From the NCBI GenBank assembly GCA_025765615.1, contig JAIVFJ010000535.1, forward strand, positions 1 through 27,106: 27,106 nt of DNA, in the 5' to 3' direction. This DNA is from Zopfochytrium polystomum (lineage: Eukaryota; Chytridiomycota; Chytridiomycetes; Chytridiales; Chytridiaceae). This document shows positions 1 through 9,923 of this stretch, piece after piece. The notes below the pieces were generated by a model. That model saw nothing but the letters and a program-made list of their open reading frames with translations, was not told where the DNA came from and ran no database searches. How positions within the stretch are numbered: position 1 is the first letter of the stretch; each line of letters starts with the position of its first letter. The position numbers were made by a program, and so were the translations under genes.

Positions 1-1151
1 GATAGAAACCGCACGCGAGACGACGCCCCTCAATGCTGCCCGTCCACCTCCTTCCTCTGGCTGCAGCAGGACTGCATCACTATTGGAGGAGGCCGCTGTG
101 TCTACACTTGCATCTGCGTCGGTCCGACCCAGCCCGGTAACCCTCTGAACACAAGCTCCTATTGCGGCAGTGCAGCCATGTCGTAGGAATGGACTGGTGT
201 GGGCACATCTCCAACGTCAATGGGAGCTGTACCAGCGCATTGACGACGGAAGCGGGTCCGACACGAGTGCTGCATCTCTTATCTCTGGTAGTACATCTGC
301 TCCCGCGGAAGCGTCGAGCAGGCCTGGTGTGACGATTGCCGGACACCAAACGACGACCACCCATCGCCGGCTTAGCTCAGTCTCGGCCTCGATCGAGACC
401 GTTTCAACCACTCTCAGTCCCGGCATCACAAGTCCTTCTCCCACACCATCAGGCTCCGGTACGGCTCTGAATTCAAGCGTGATCGGGGCCGTTATCGGCG
501 CGATCACGCTCGTGTTGGTTGGTCTTGGCATTGCGTACGCGATCGTTCAACGTCGGCGCCGCCGTCCGGGGACACCTGAGAACACCGCCTACTTTTCCGC
601 AACACCCGGGCGGTCCACCGTCAGACCACAAAGGCAGTCCGATGAAAACACCATCCACGGCAGGGGAGGTCGGCTGGACGCGGTTGGCCGGCAACTCAAT
701 ACTTCCGCCCCAGCCAGCGCCGCCCATCGCGCTGGTCTCGCTCCCGCGGCTCGCTCCCCACGAAGAGCCAGCGAGTTCCAACACCAGAGGCCGAAGCGAG
801 CCGCCAGGACGCGATCTCCCTGCCGCAGTCGGTGACGCCTTCCGGCATCCCGAGCCCGCCGGCCATGGACCCACGCCGCCGCCTGCACACAACGTCGGCC
901 ACAGCGAGACCCGATCGCGCGGGAGCGCAAGCGACCCCCCTCCCGACGACGCCGTCGTCATTTCCCCCGGCGCCACCGCATTTTACGCTCCGCAGGTCCA
1001 CGTTCCTCCCGCCAGAGACAGCGTGGATACCGAATCATTGATCGGGTTTATCCCGCGAGGTGGGTCGCTCGTGTCCAGGGCGGCGACCACGGCGACGGCG
1101 ACTTCGACTGTTTCGAGAAAGTTTGTTGGCTACGAGGACACTGCAAGTTGA
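1..1151 (+). CDS. Cys-rich single-pass membrane protein, copy 1 (5' end outside window)
   Basis: The 5' part lies outside the window. Bases 1-186 read as a Cys-rich segment (motifs CCPSTSFLWLQQDC and CVYTCICV). After a one-base slip the frame continues with WCGHISNVNGSCTSAL near 195-240. After another slip comes a Ser/Thr/Pro-rich stalk (about 250-470), a hydrophobic segment (SSVIGAVIGAITLVLVGLGI, about 472-535) and a basic stop-transfer RRRRR. A further slip near 660 leads into a Pro-rich tail (GWTRLAGN, PPQPAPPIALV, DDAVVISPGA) that ends at the TGA at 1149-1151. The architecture is ectodomain, stalk, TM and proline-rich cytoplasmic tail. Copy 2 downstream shares all these blocks and confirms the frames. 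I do not recognise the family. A cell-surface sensor or adhesion role is only inference from architecture. The three frame slips may be sequence errors. Confidence 0.6.
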
Positions 1152-1335
1152 GTGAAGAACGCTTTAAAGGAGTATAACAACCGACTCACCATCATTTTTG
1201 TTTCCTGTGGGACTGTGTAGAGACGGAGCCCGCGGGTTGATCAGTCGATTGGATAAGATTTTCATAGAAGCTGTGTGAAACGCTCTTTTGGATGCATACT
1301 GTTGTTGTATTTTGTTTAATTCATGACTTTGGACC
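1..1335 (+). repeat. Tandem duplication, unit 1
   Basis: This is the first of two direct copies of about 1.85 kb. Bases 8-17 match 1881-1890, and the downstream stop codon at 1149 matches 2983. Similarity runs past the stop into the 3' flank: TTTCCTGTG, then CTGTGTAGAGACGGAG, is shared between about 1200-1235 and 3048-3075. A CATGAC motif occurs at matching positions near 1322 and 3178. The whole gene plus 3' flank was therefore duplicated, not only the coding part. Confidence 0.75.
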
Positions 1336-1699
1336 TGCATTAGCCCCAGCTGTAGGTTCTTCGCGTCTTGTTTACTCCCCGCACGCTGTGAGATTACAGA
1401 GATGTTCGAAATAGACTTGAGGGAAGAAAGTCGAGAGTGTGGTGTGAGCCGAGTGGAGCCATTTCGTATTCAGTTTTAACTTTCTTCCGACGACCGACTT
1501 CTCGTTTTGGGCCAGTCGGCGTCCCTTCCATCTTCCATGGTCGCCCGGCAAGTTCCACACGCTCTGCGCACTGAAAGGCCGCACACTATTTATTGGTTCC
1601 CACAGACCAAAGACAAAGCGAGACAGAGACAGACAGGCACAAGAGGCCGAGGCCGAAGAAGGAGACCTCTCTCTCTCTGTCCCCCTGTCCTCTGGCGAG
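1152..1699. other. Intergenic region between tandem copies
   Basis: The first half is the 3' flank shared with copy 2. The rest (about 1340-1700) is the presumptive promoter and leader of copy 2, including a short CT-rich stretch (TCTCTCTCTC near 1668-1680) just before the ATG at 1700. I see no convincing gene here; open frames on both strands lack protein-like composition. Confidence 0.5.
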
Positions 1700-2985
1700 A
1701 TGCGGCGCCCACGAGAGCTGAGCAACGGCCGGATTCGCATTTCTCTCCTTCCTACTCGTAACAACCCTCTGCGCCTTGCAGCACCAACTACATGTGCGGG
1801 CCGAACAACCCTGAAACCTCTCGGCTGCGACGGCCTCACGGCGAACGAGCCCGCTCACCCCGGCATCTCCGTGGACAAGAACCGCACGCGATCGGACGCC
1901 GCTCAGTGCTGCCCTTCCTCCGCCTTCCTCTGGCTGCAGCAAGACTGCGTCACCGTTGGCGGAGACCGCGCGCCTTCACCTGCAATCTGCGTCGGGTCGA
2001 CCCAGCCCGCCAACCTCCTGAACGCAAGCGCCTGGTGCGACACATGCAGCCACGTCGACGGAATGGAATGGTGTGGGCACTACTCTAACAGTCGATGGGA
2101 GCTGTACCAGCGCATCGACAACGGATCCGGCGCTGGCGCTACGTCTCCCAACCCTGGCGCTGGCACTTCCTCCACATCTGCAGAATCGCCCAGCAATCCT
2201 GGTTTGACGATCGCAGGACCACAAAAGACGACCCACCATCGCCGGCCTCACTCAATCGTCTGTATCGATCGAGAGCGCCTCAACACCTCTCAGTCCCGGC
2301 CTCACGAGCCCCTCTCCCTCTCCCTCTTCCGTCAGGGACCGGCACTTCGCTCAATGCCGCCGTGATCGGCGCCATATCGGCGCGATCGCCCTCGTGTTAG
2401 TTGGTCTCGGAATGCTTACGCGATGGTTCAACGTCGGCGCCACCGCGACAGCGACATGGGGCTACACGAGAAATCCGCCTCCTTTCCAGAGGGCGGCGGG
2501 GCAGGCCCGTTGGACGCAATTGGCCGGCAACTCAGTACCACCACAGCCGGCGCCGCCCATCGCGCTGGTCGCCCCCGCCGCTCGCTTCCCTCCGACCAGC
2601 GAGCGTGTCCCTAACGCCAGAGGCCGCAGCGATCCGCCCTCCGCTCGCGATCCCTCCACGCAATCCGTGACGCCCTCCGCCGGCATTCCGAGCCCGCCGG
2701 CCCTGGGATCCCACGCCGCCGCCTGCAGACATCGTCCGCCGCAGCGAGACCCGTACCCGCCCGCCAGCGCAAGCGACCTCCGTCTCCGCGACGACGCCGT
2801 CGTCATTTCGCCCAGCGCGTCGGCGGTTTACTCTCCTGAGATCCACCTTCCTCCCAACGGGACAGTGTGGATACCGAGTCGTCCTTGACCGGGTTTTATG
2901 CCGAGGGGTGGATGGCTCGTGTCAAGGGTGGGGACGACGGCGACGGCAACGTCGGACTGTTTCGAGAAAGGATACTGCAAGTTGA
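1700..2985 (+). CDS. Cys-rich single-pass membrane protein, copy 2 (frame-broken)
   Basis: Tandem paralogue of the gene at 1-1151. An ATG at 1700 is followed, after a one-base slip, by a signal-peptide-like stretch (GFAFLSFLLVTTLCALQ, about 1731-1781). The Cys-rich ectodomain follows (QCCPSSAFLWLQQDC near 1900-1950; GMEWCGHYSN near 2060-2090), then a Ser/Thr/Pro stalk. The TM segment (AAVIGAI then LVLVGLG, about 2350-2412) is split by a frame slip. The tail carries the same blocks as copy 1 (RWTQLAGN, PPQPAPPIALV, DDAVVISPSA). The open frame stops at 2888, but the position equivalent to the stop of copy 1 is 2983-2985. Compared with copy 1 there are several independent one-base differences, so this copy could be decaying or simply badly sequenced. 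Function unknown. Confidence 0.55.
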
Positions 2986-3190
2986 GTGAAAGAAGTTTTC
3001 AACGGAGTTTTGTCACAAGTTACTCACATGCATAAAAACATTTTGTTTCCTGTGAACTGTGTAGAGACGGAGGCCATCAGTTGATCAATCGCAGTGGATT
3101 TTGTCATAGAGGCTGCGTAACTTACTCTTTTAGATGGCAGAATATGATTCCATACCGTTATTGTTTCTTGGTCAACCCATGACCTTCGAT
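1874..3190 (+). repeat. Tandem duplication, unit 2
   Basis: Second copy of the duplicated gene and 3' flank, offset from unit 1 by about 1873 bp at its left end and 1834 bp at the stop codon, a net difference of about 39 bp. Divergence is visible by eye but moderate, and many differences in the coding part are indels. Confidence 0.75.
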
Positions 3191-3519
3191 GGCTCCAACA
3201 CTGGTAACAATTGAGGATTGCTCAAACCTGACTCCAAACAGAGTAGTAGCAGCAGGGCCGTTCTTGCTTATCCTGCACCAACGCTGGGGACGCCGGAATG
3301 ACTTCGCAAATTCAGTATTTGAGAGGCAAAACTTTTATTTGTTCTGCGAAGGACTTTCGACAAAGCCCTCCATTGGCGGTTCATCAAAGCGCGCAAGCCA
3401 TTGGGTGTGCTAATCTCGTCGTTCAACGCCTTCAACCCCAACATTCTGCCACCATTCGCGAACAATGGGATGGCTTAGTTCCTCGTCCTAAAGTCTCCCG
3501 GGAAGCACTTGATTTCAAG
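2986..3519. other. Intergenic region, no supported gene
   Basis: Bases up to about 3190 are the duplicated 3' flank. From 3190 to 3519 there are short open frames on both strands, but none shows a motif I recognise. It may hold further decayed remains of the minus-strand WW-repeat fragment that lies just above 3520. Confidence 0.4.
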
Positions 3520-3640
3520 TCACACTGTCCAACAACACTGCAGCACGTTCACATGCCCGTAGTGAGTGGCCCAGTTCATCGCTTTTGGCTGTACTTGAGC
3601 GGGAAAACCCCGCTTTCTTTCCACCACTGAGGACAGCCGT
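3520..3640 (-). pseudogene. WW-repeat protein gene fragment
   Basis: Reading the minus strand from about 3640, the translation gives PQWWKESGVFPLKYS and then, after a slip, AMNWATHYGHVNVLQ before a stop near 3520. These are about one and a half units of the 29-residue repeat found in the full genes at 4864-6186 and 6292-7461 (pattern GLxLKYSxxAMDxASxNGHV, then xVLxWW). No start and no further repeats are visible. It directly abuts the truncated reductase at 3645-4250 on the same strand. Confidence 0.6.
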
Positions 3641-3644
3641 GTGC

Positions 3645-4250
3645 CGCGGCCGACCACCTGCCCTGGTGCACTCAAAATTCCGTCAACCTTTGTCGCTCGC
3701 GTACCGGTTCGCGCTGCTCGCGATCCACGCGGGGGTGCTCGCTGACGCCGATGCAGAACCTTTCCGGCGAAGGACGAGGCGGTGAAGCGACTGCATGACC
3801 TCCTCGATCGACGTGGAAATGTCCCACCAGTGGACGTACAAAGGTCGATGTAGACTGTGCCCAACTTCTTGTGGCTGGCAACGACCGAGTGGCGCAAGCT
3901 CTTTGAGTGGTTGCTCCAGGTAGTTGTTCTTGACGACCTCGGGCCCGCCCGTTTTCGGTAGCAGGACGTGTACTTTGTCGCGGAGGACCGATCTGGTCGC
4001 GGTTCTTGCGCGAGGCCATCCACTCGCCAATCCACTGCTCGCTCTCCTCGCCTTGGTAGTTGGTCGAGGTGTCGATAAAGTTGCCGCCGGCCTGGAGAAG
4101 TAGTCGAGGATCTCGAACGACGTGTCTTTGGTGCACTTGCCCATGAACGTCGAGGCAAAGGGGCGATACTCTCAAGCCGGCCTTTTGTGGGCAGGGATGC
4201 GGTGGAAGCCGAGGGGCGTCTTTGGAGCGGGGACGGGGTACAAAGGCCAC
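3645..4250 (-). pseudogene. Truncated aldo/keto reductase (aryl-alcohol dehydrogenase type) pseudogene
   Basis: Recognisable blocks of the fungal AAD-like aldo/keto reductase family occur in order on the minus strand but in three frames. They are TPLGFHRIPAH (about 4220), GLRVSPLCL (about 4170), TFMGKCTKDTSFEILDYF (about 4150-4090), AGGNFIDTSTNYQ with EQWIGEWM (about 4085-4010), LYVHWWDISTSIEEVMQSLH (about 3845-3785) and QGRWSA (about 3666-3649). The family has an NADPH-binding TIM barrel of roughly 330-390 residues. Here sequence homology stops right after the QGRWSA motif, so roughly the last two fifths, including the C-terminal cofactor-binding part, are missing. A WW-repeat fragment follows. 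Truncation plus multiple frame breaks make this a pseudogene rather than a gene with sequencing errors alone. Confidence 0.75.
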
Positions 4251-4401
4251 GTTTGATTGAGCTAAGGCAGATTTTGGTAGTTATGGCGTTTCACTAGATG
4301 AGACTGCTGCGCAGATTGGAAGGTAGGCCCTTTTTATACGCCCACCATGATGGAAGAGCTGTATTGATTTATGACTTTTGATTGTTTATCGTTTCGCTTT
4401 C

Positions 4402-4434
<33 letters not shown>

Positions 4435-4863
4435 TTGTGCTTGTCCCGCATATTGGGCCAGACAAACTTTACTAACTCGGCAAACGGGCCAGCCATTGCA
4501 GTTGCTGCTACGGGCCTTGAGGAAGGGCTCGGCTCATGTCGTCGCTGGGCGCGCAGGCTCCGCAGAATTGGGAATAGAGAAAGAGCCCTTGAGCGAAAGG
4601 TCAGTACCTTTTTTTTGCGCCCAATAGAGCTTGCACACACACAAATCCTTCAACGTAAAGCACACATCCACACACCGCACTCTGTTCGTCATCTCGATGA
4701 GAAAGTCGCGAACGCTCGAAAGCACAAAAGGTTGTAATGAGGATTTATAGGAGTTCCGTCCCAACTGAAAAAGCTGCCTTCAACCCCACCATGACCACTT
4801 GCTCTTGGCAAGGGATGGCGTTTGGTTCGACTCGATACTTGGTTTGGGGACCATTTTTCTCCT
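4251..4863. other. Intergenic region with T30 tract, no supported gene
   Basis: The stretch lies between the reductase pseudogene and the 3' end of the minus-strand WW-repeat gene. It contains the T30 tract (4404-4433). On the minus strand a short open frame ending at the tract starts MAGPFAELVKFVWPNMRDK (about 4500-4440); I cannot assign it. No similarity to the 3' end of the LINE at 12605 is evident by eye. Confidence 0.4.
4404..4433 (-). repeat. T30 homopolymer (A30 on minus strand)
   Basis: Thirty consecutive T on the plus strand. As A30 on the minus strand it could be the poly(A) end of a retroposed copy whose body lies above 4434, but I found no body that I recognise and no clear target-site duplication. 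A plain mononucleotide tract is the alternative. Confidence 0.6.
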
Positions 4864-6186
4864 TCAGTGTGGGCAATCCCACAGCCAGCCACCATTCTGC
4901 CACCGCTGGATCTCACTCAACGCTTCGTCCACTGTCTCCTGCACATACTTGATTTCCAGACCGCTGTCCATCCACCATTGTAGCCCGTTCACATGGCCAG
5001 AGAGAGTTGCCCCGTGAATAGCAAGTGCGCTGTACTTCAGTTCCACGCCAGTGTCTTTCCACCACTGTAGAACTGCAACATGCCCATTACCGCTTGCTGA
5101 ATCCATGGCGTTGATGCTGTACTCCAGGGTGAATCGAGAGCTGCTCCACCAGTTCAAGACGTGAAGGTGGTGATTGGCGCTGGCCCGATCCATCGCTTTT
5201 TTTCCGAGTACAGGACCTTCAGTCCAGCTTGCCGCCCACCACTGAAAGGACTTGGAGGTCGCCCGCTCGCTCGCGCCGTCAACGGCTTCCGACGTGTACG
5301 AAAGCTTGACTCCGCTCCGCCTCCAGAACTCGAGCATCTCCAGCCTCCCCGTTTACTCACTTCGTCCATGATACCGGGAATCTTTCGCGGAAAGTTCGAT
5401 TTGAGTGTTGCTGCCACCCAAGCAAGCACTCGAAGATGGCCGTTTCGCGTGGCCCAAGGAGGACCATCCTGTGGATCTCGAGGTTCGTTCTCTGCCGCGA
5501 GCGGTGCCAGTGCGGTGACTGATTAAAATCAAGGTCGTTCGGATTGTAGGAGCTCGCGTATCGGAACGTCCACGGATTTTTGGTCGACAGGCTGCCTCTC
5601 CCGTTTTGCCCTCCTTCAACCACCGCAGCACGTCCAGCCGACCTTCCGCGCTCACCATATCCAGCAGCCGATCCGAGCAGAGCACGCGGAGCCCGCTGCG
5701 CCTCCACCACTCCATGACATCCCACTCGCCCCCACACATGCCTGCTCGAATGCGTGTCGCGTATAGGGGATCTCGGGTTGGTGGCTGCTCCCGCTCGCGC
5801 CACCGCTGCCTCCACACTGCAGCACCTCGACGTGTCCGTTGCCGCTGGCGTCGTCCACCGCAGCCGTGTGCACGGGGATGTCGGCACCCCTTCGGCGGCG
5901 CACAGTTCGAGGACAGCGACTCTTCCGAGGAGCGCTCGCTCGATCGACGACGGCGGCTTCGATGGCCAGGGGAAGGGCGTTCGAACTGCGCTGGGCGGGG
6001 TGAAGAGCGAGGAATATCGAGAAGATCGGGGTCCGGCGAGTACGGAGACGAAATCGTCGTCGCGGTGGCTGGCGCCTCTTGCGGTGGCTGTAAGGATGAA
6101 CGGGAGCTGGGCGATGGCTGCGAGGCGGAAGCGATCGCTGTGTTGAGGTATTCGCAGACGACGATGAAGACAGTGGTCGGTAGCAT
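4864..6186 (-). CDS. WW-type 29-residue repeat protein (minus-strand member of divergent pair)
   Basis: The likely start is the ATG at 6186. The N-terminus (MLPTTVFIVVCEYLNTAIAS, then RLAAIAQL in a shifted frame) resembles an F-box-like opening and aligns with the N-terminus of the divergent gene at 6292. Repeats follow in changing frames: LPLAIEAAVVDRAS, GRVAVLELCAAEG, AAVDDASGNGHVEVLQ, DVMEWWRRSGLRV, GRLDVLRWLKEG. From 5337 a continuous run to the TGA at 4864-4866 includes HVAVLQWWKDTGVELKYS and HVNGLQWWMDSGLEIKY. Complete units are exactly 29 residues. The pattern recalls ankyrin-like helical hairpins but is shorter than the 33-residue ankyrin unit. At least four one-base frame breaks lie between 5340 and 6150. 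A protein-interaction scaffold is inference. Confidence 0.7.
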
Positions 6187-6291
6187 TGTGGCTTGTGTCA
6201 CAAGACCACCTTGACAGCCAAATGTGGCACTGCAGGTGCTTGACCTCATCCCGACACCCCTTCAAGCAAATACAACTTCAAAGGCGGTTGG

Positions 6292-7461
6292 ATGGTCACA
6301 GCAGATTCCATAGCAAGGGCCGCCCAATACGATAAGCTGCAGGCATCAGATATCATGTCCTCGTTATCAGTCCCAACCATCGTCGCCACCTCGATCTGCA
6401 CATACATGGACGATCTGGCCGACCGGTTCAAGCTGGCCACCCTGTTCCAGCTGCGAGGCTGTCAAGTGCACAGCCTTCTCGCTCGTTCCGACCTCTCCTT
6501 TCTGACATCTGCCAGCATCCGCTGCGACATGGAACTTCTAAGAGTGATCGGTCGAAACGCGCGATGGGTCTCCAGCGGCACAGGTTATTACCCCATTGGT
6601 CACGCGATCAGCACGGCGAGCCAGCACGGCCGCGTTGACATCCTGCAGTGGTGGTTGGACAGCGGGCTGCGGCTGGAGCATACCAAGAAAGCTATGGACC
6701 TCGCCAGCGAGTTCGGACACGTCGCAGTCTACAATGGTGGAAAAGTCAGAACTTGTTGGAGCTAAAGTACTCTGCCTCCGCGATCGACATGGCGAGCCAT
6801 AACGGACACGTGGCGGTTCTCGACTGGTGGAAAGAGAGCGGGCTCAAGCTGCGGTACACGCACGAAGGGATAGACGAGGCGAGTCTCCGCGGGCGAGTTC
6901 CCGTTCTTCAGTGGTGGCGCGAGAGCGGCCTCAAGATGCGGTACACGAACGCGGCGATGGAGTTTCCGGCCGAGCGGGGTGATTACAGGGTTCTGGATTG
7001 GTGGAGAGACAGCAAAGCGAGCTCCGATACACTGAACAGCTACTGGATTCGGCGAGCTCACGAGGCGATTTGGCTTTGCTCCGATGGTGGAAAGAAAGCG
7101 GGATCAAACCAGCAAGGTATACCACGAGAGCAGTTGACAGTGCAAGCTTGCATGGACTACGAATGTCTTCAATGGTGGCTGGAAAGGATTCGAATTACGA
7201 TATACTTGCGGTGCCATGGACTCGGGCGAGCGAGTGCGTGGACTCTGCCGCGAGCCTCGAATGGTGGAAAGACAGCCAACTTTCTCTAAACTATACGAAG
7301 GCTGCCATGGATCAAGCGAGCGCCAACGGCCATCTCCACGTTTTGGAGTGGTGGAAGCGCAGTGGCCTCACTCTAAAGTACAGCGGCCGAGCAATGGCGA
7401 TGGCTGCGGCGCGGGCCGTATGGATGTTCTAATGTGGTGGTGGATAGTGGGCTGCCGCTAA
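6292..7461 (+). CDS. WW-type 29-residue repeat protein (plus-strand member of divergent pair)
   Basis: The start is ATG 6292 or the in-frame ATG 6355 (MSSLSVPTIVATSICTYMDD), which begins the F-box-like part shared with the opposite gene; LADRFKLATLFQLRGC follows. From about 6600 there are about nine repeats. Two adjacent units at 6840-6926 and 6927-7013 are exactly 87 bp each (GLKLRYTHEGIDEAS, then RVPVLQWWRES; GLKMRYTNAAMEF, then YRVLDWWRDS). Others include AIDMASHNGHVAVLDWWKES and AMDQASANGHLHVLEWWKRS. Frame breaks occur near 6735, 7010, 7170-7230 and 7430. The stop at 7459-7461 follows the slip in the GTGGTGGTGG run; in the alternate frame DSGLPLRIL continues, so the true C-terminus is uncertain. 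Function is unknown; repeat proteins of this kind usually bind other proteins. Confidence 0.75.
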
Positions 7462-7630
7462 GGATCCTCACTCGGCCTTTGCCGCACTGCAGCGGAGGCG
7501 TCCAAAGTAGCATACTGTCTGTCCCGTCGTTCTCCACACCCATTCTTCAAACACGATTTGCTCGATCGCGATCGATCCGCAATCGCATTTCAGGCGGTTC
7601 CGACAATTTCATTCTCCTTCCACCTTTGAC

Positions 7631-9923
7631 ATGTCTGCCCGTGTGCGCCTCCGCGTCCTGGCGCGATCGCTTTCCACCGCCGCCTCGCCGTCCACGCCGG
7701 ACCCCTCCTCCGCCGCCTTCTCCGACGCCGTAACGTGCGCGACCGCTCTTCGCCGTGTCGCCCAGATCGGCGCCGCCCACTCTGCGGACGCCGTTCAGTC
7801 AGGCTTCGCACAAGCTCCCTGGTGCCCCGCTTCCCGCGCTTCAGCCCGTCGACGGACTCCCCGCGACTTGAGGATGCTGCCGCGACCAGTGCCACCGCGG
7901 ACTATGCCGACGCCAGCGTTGACGAACACCGCTTTGAATGCCCAATACTCTTCGACCTCATTCAACCAAGATGCTCTCCTGGATTCAACTAACACTTCTC
8001 AAGCATTCGAGGACGTCCGCCCGACAGCCACACAACCAACCCCTCAATTCCAAACTCAAGCTCAGTTCAACTCGTCCCCTCCGCCAACATCACAATCGCC
8101 AGCGTCAGCGACAAGCGACAAGCCAACACCTCCAAATTCTGATTCCACCAGAGCTGATGAAGCGCCCCATCCTCGTCTGCGCCTCCGCCCCCCCACCAAG
8201 ACCATCGATGAAGGCCGCCCCAGTTCCGTCGTCTCGTATCGGTCGCTTTTTCCAATATGGAGGTTTGTTTGGCGATACGTTGTGAACTTGCGCCGTTAAT
8301 CGAAATTTTTCCGCAACAGGACTTGCTCTTGGTGTTGGAATGAATGTTGTCACGGACGCAGTTAAGCGAGCAACAGGGTTCGCTGATCCAAACCATGGTG
8401 AGTTGAAGGCCAAAAAACTCTTCAAGCTGTAAGCTGAACTAGCTCAAGCAAACGACAGTCTGGTGATGACCGCAAAGAACATGGAGAAGATTGTTGACAG
8501 ACTGGTAACGATGCGCGGCGGTGCCCTGAAGCTCGGTCAGATGCTCAGCATTCAAGGTACTCATCTTTCTCCTTCGCTCTTTCCACCGCAATTCACACAA
8601 ATTCCCAAGACAAAAACATGATCCCACCCGAATTCGAGAAAATCCTCCTCCGCGTCCAAAACTCTGCCAACTACATGCCCGACTCCCAGCTCCAGCGCGT
8701 CATGACCAAGGAGCTCGGCTCGGACTGGTCCACCCGCTTCGCCTCGTTCGACATGGTCCCGATGGCTGCCGCGTCCATCGGACAGGTCCACCGCGCGCAG
8801 CTGCACGACGGCCGACAGGTCGCCGTCAAAGTGCAGTACCCGGGCGTCGCCGCGTCGATCGAGTCGGACCTCTCGTACCTGCGGACGCTGGCGACGATGG
8901 GGTCGCTGCTGCCGAAGGGGATGTACATCGACGACGCGATCAAGGTTGCGAAGAAGGAGCTCGCGTGGGAGTGTGACTACTACCGCGAAGCGGACGCCGT
9001 CGAGAGGTTCATTGGGTACCTGAGGCGTCGCCGCGGGAGTTTCGCGAGGGCTTTCCACGCCTCAATGTTCCGAGGGTTGTACGCGAGCTGAGCACCGGCG
9101 CCGTCATCTCGTCCGACTTTGTCGAAGGGGTGCCGATTGGGACTGTCACGCACCTGTCGCAGGAGAAACGAGACAAGGTGAGGATAATCGCTGCGTGTGT
9201 TTTCCTGAACGGCAAAGTAACATTTCGTGCAGATCGGCGACAAGCTGCTTGAACTGTGCTTGAAGGAGCTTTTCGAGTTCCGCTTCATGCAAACAGACCC
9301 TAATTGGTCCAATTTCTTGTACGACGAGAAGACTGACACAGTAAGTCCCGACGTGTTTCACTTCTGACCCCTCGTCTACTCACCCTGTTCTCCGAAATTG
9401 GCACGCAGATTCACCTTCTCGACTTTGGTGCTGCCCGAGAATTCCCGAAAACATTCACCGATACTTACTTTGAGGTGCTACGCGCCGGCGCAACAAAGGA
9501 CCGTGAAGCTTGCGTCCGCTGGTCTCAAGAGCTCGGATTCCTCACCGGATACGAGAGCGAGGTAACACGCCTCCGTGCCTTCTCATCATTTTCGCTCTTC
9601 TGACGAGTGGTCCCCATCCCTCCAAACTCTTCAACCCCAGACCATGACCAACGCGCACGTCAACTCCCTCACCGCCCTCGCGACGCCGTTCGCACAGACC
9701 CTCGCCGGCCAGCGCTTCGACTTTGCGTCGCAGAGCATCACGGACAAGGTGCGCGCCGACATCCCCGTCATGCTGCGCGAGCGGCTCAAGGCCCCGCCCG
9801 TCGACTCGTACTCGCTACACCGGAAGCTGTCCGGGTTCTTTTTGCTGTGCACGAAGCTGGGCGCGCGTGCGGTGCAGCGACCTGTTTTGGGGGGCGTGGG
9901 AGAGGTATCAGGAGGGCAAGTGA
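7631..9923 (+). CDS. COQ8: COQ8/ADCK3-type atypical kinase of coenzyme Q biosynthesis (mitochondrial)
   Basis: ABC1/UbiB-family atypical kinase/ATPase that supports assembly of the CoQ-synthesis complex in mitochondria. The start ATG 7631 gives [18 protein letters not shown], a typical Arg/Ser mitochondrial presequence. A Pro/Thr/Ser-rich linker follows, then [10 protein letters not shown] before the core. Family signatures: the KxGQ motif in [10 protein letters not shown] (about 8525-8550), the Ala-rich nucleotide loop [13 protein letters not shown] (about 8765-8805), AVKVQYPG (about 8822), [12 protein letters not shown] (about 8958), [11 protein letters not shown] (about 9295) and DFGAAREF (about 9421). 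Introns: 8263-8319, 8398-8448, 8557-8609, 9178-9232, 9341-9408, 9562-9640. One-base frame breaks: in the linker (about 7810 and 8140-8210), near 9025 (before SPREFREGF) and near 9865 (before [15 protein letters not shown]). It ends at TGA 9921-9923 and is convergent with LIS1. Confidence 0.9.

Noticed and set aside
5606..6214. Long plus-strand open frame (about 200 residues) opposite the minus-strand WW-repeat gene
   Set aside because: It is the GC-rich complement of the repeat gene. Its translation is Arg/Ser/Gly-rich with no motif, whereas the minus strand shows the repeat signature.
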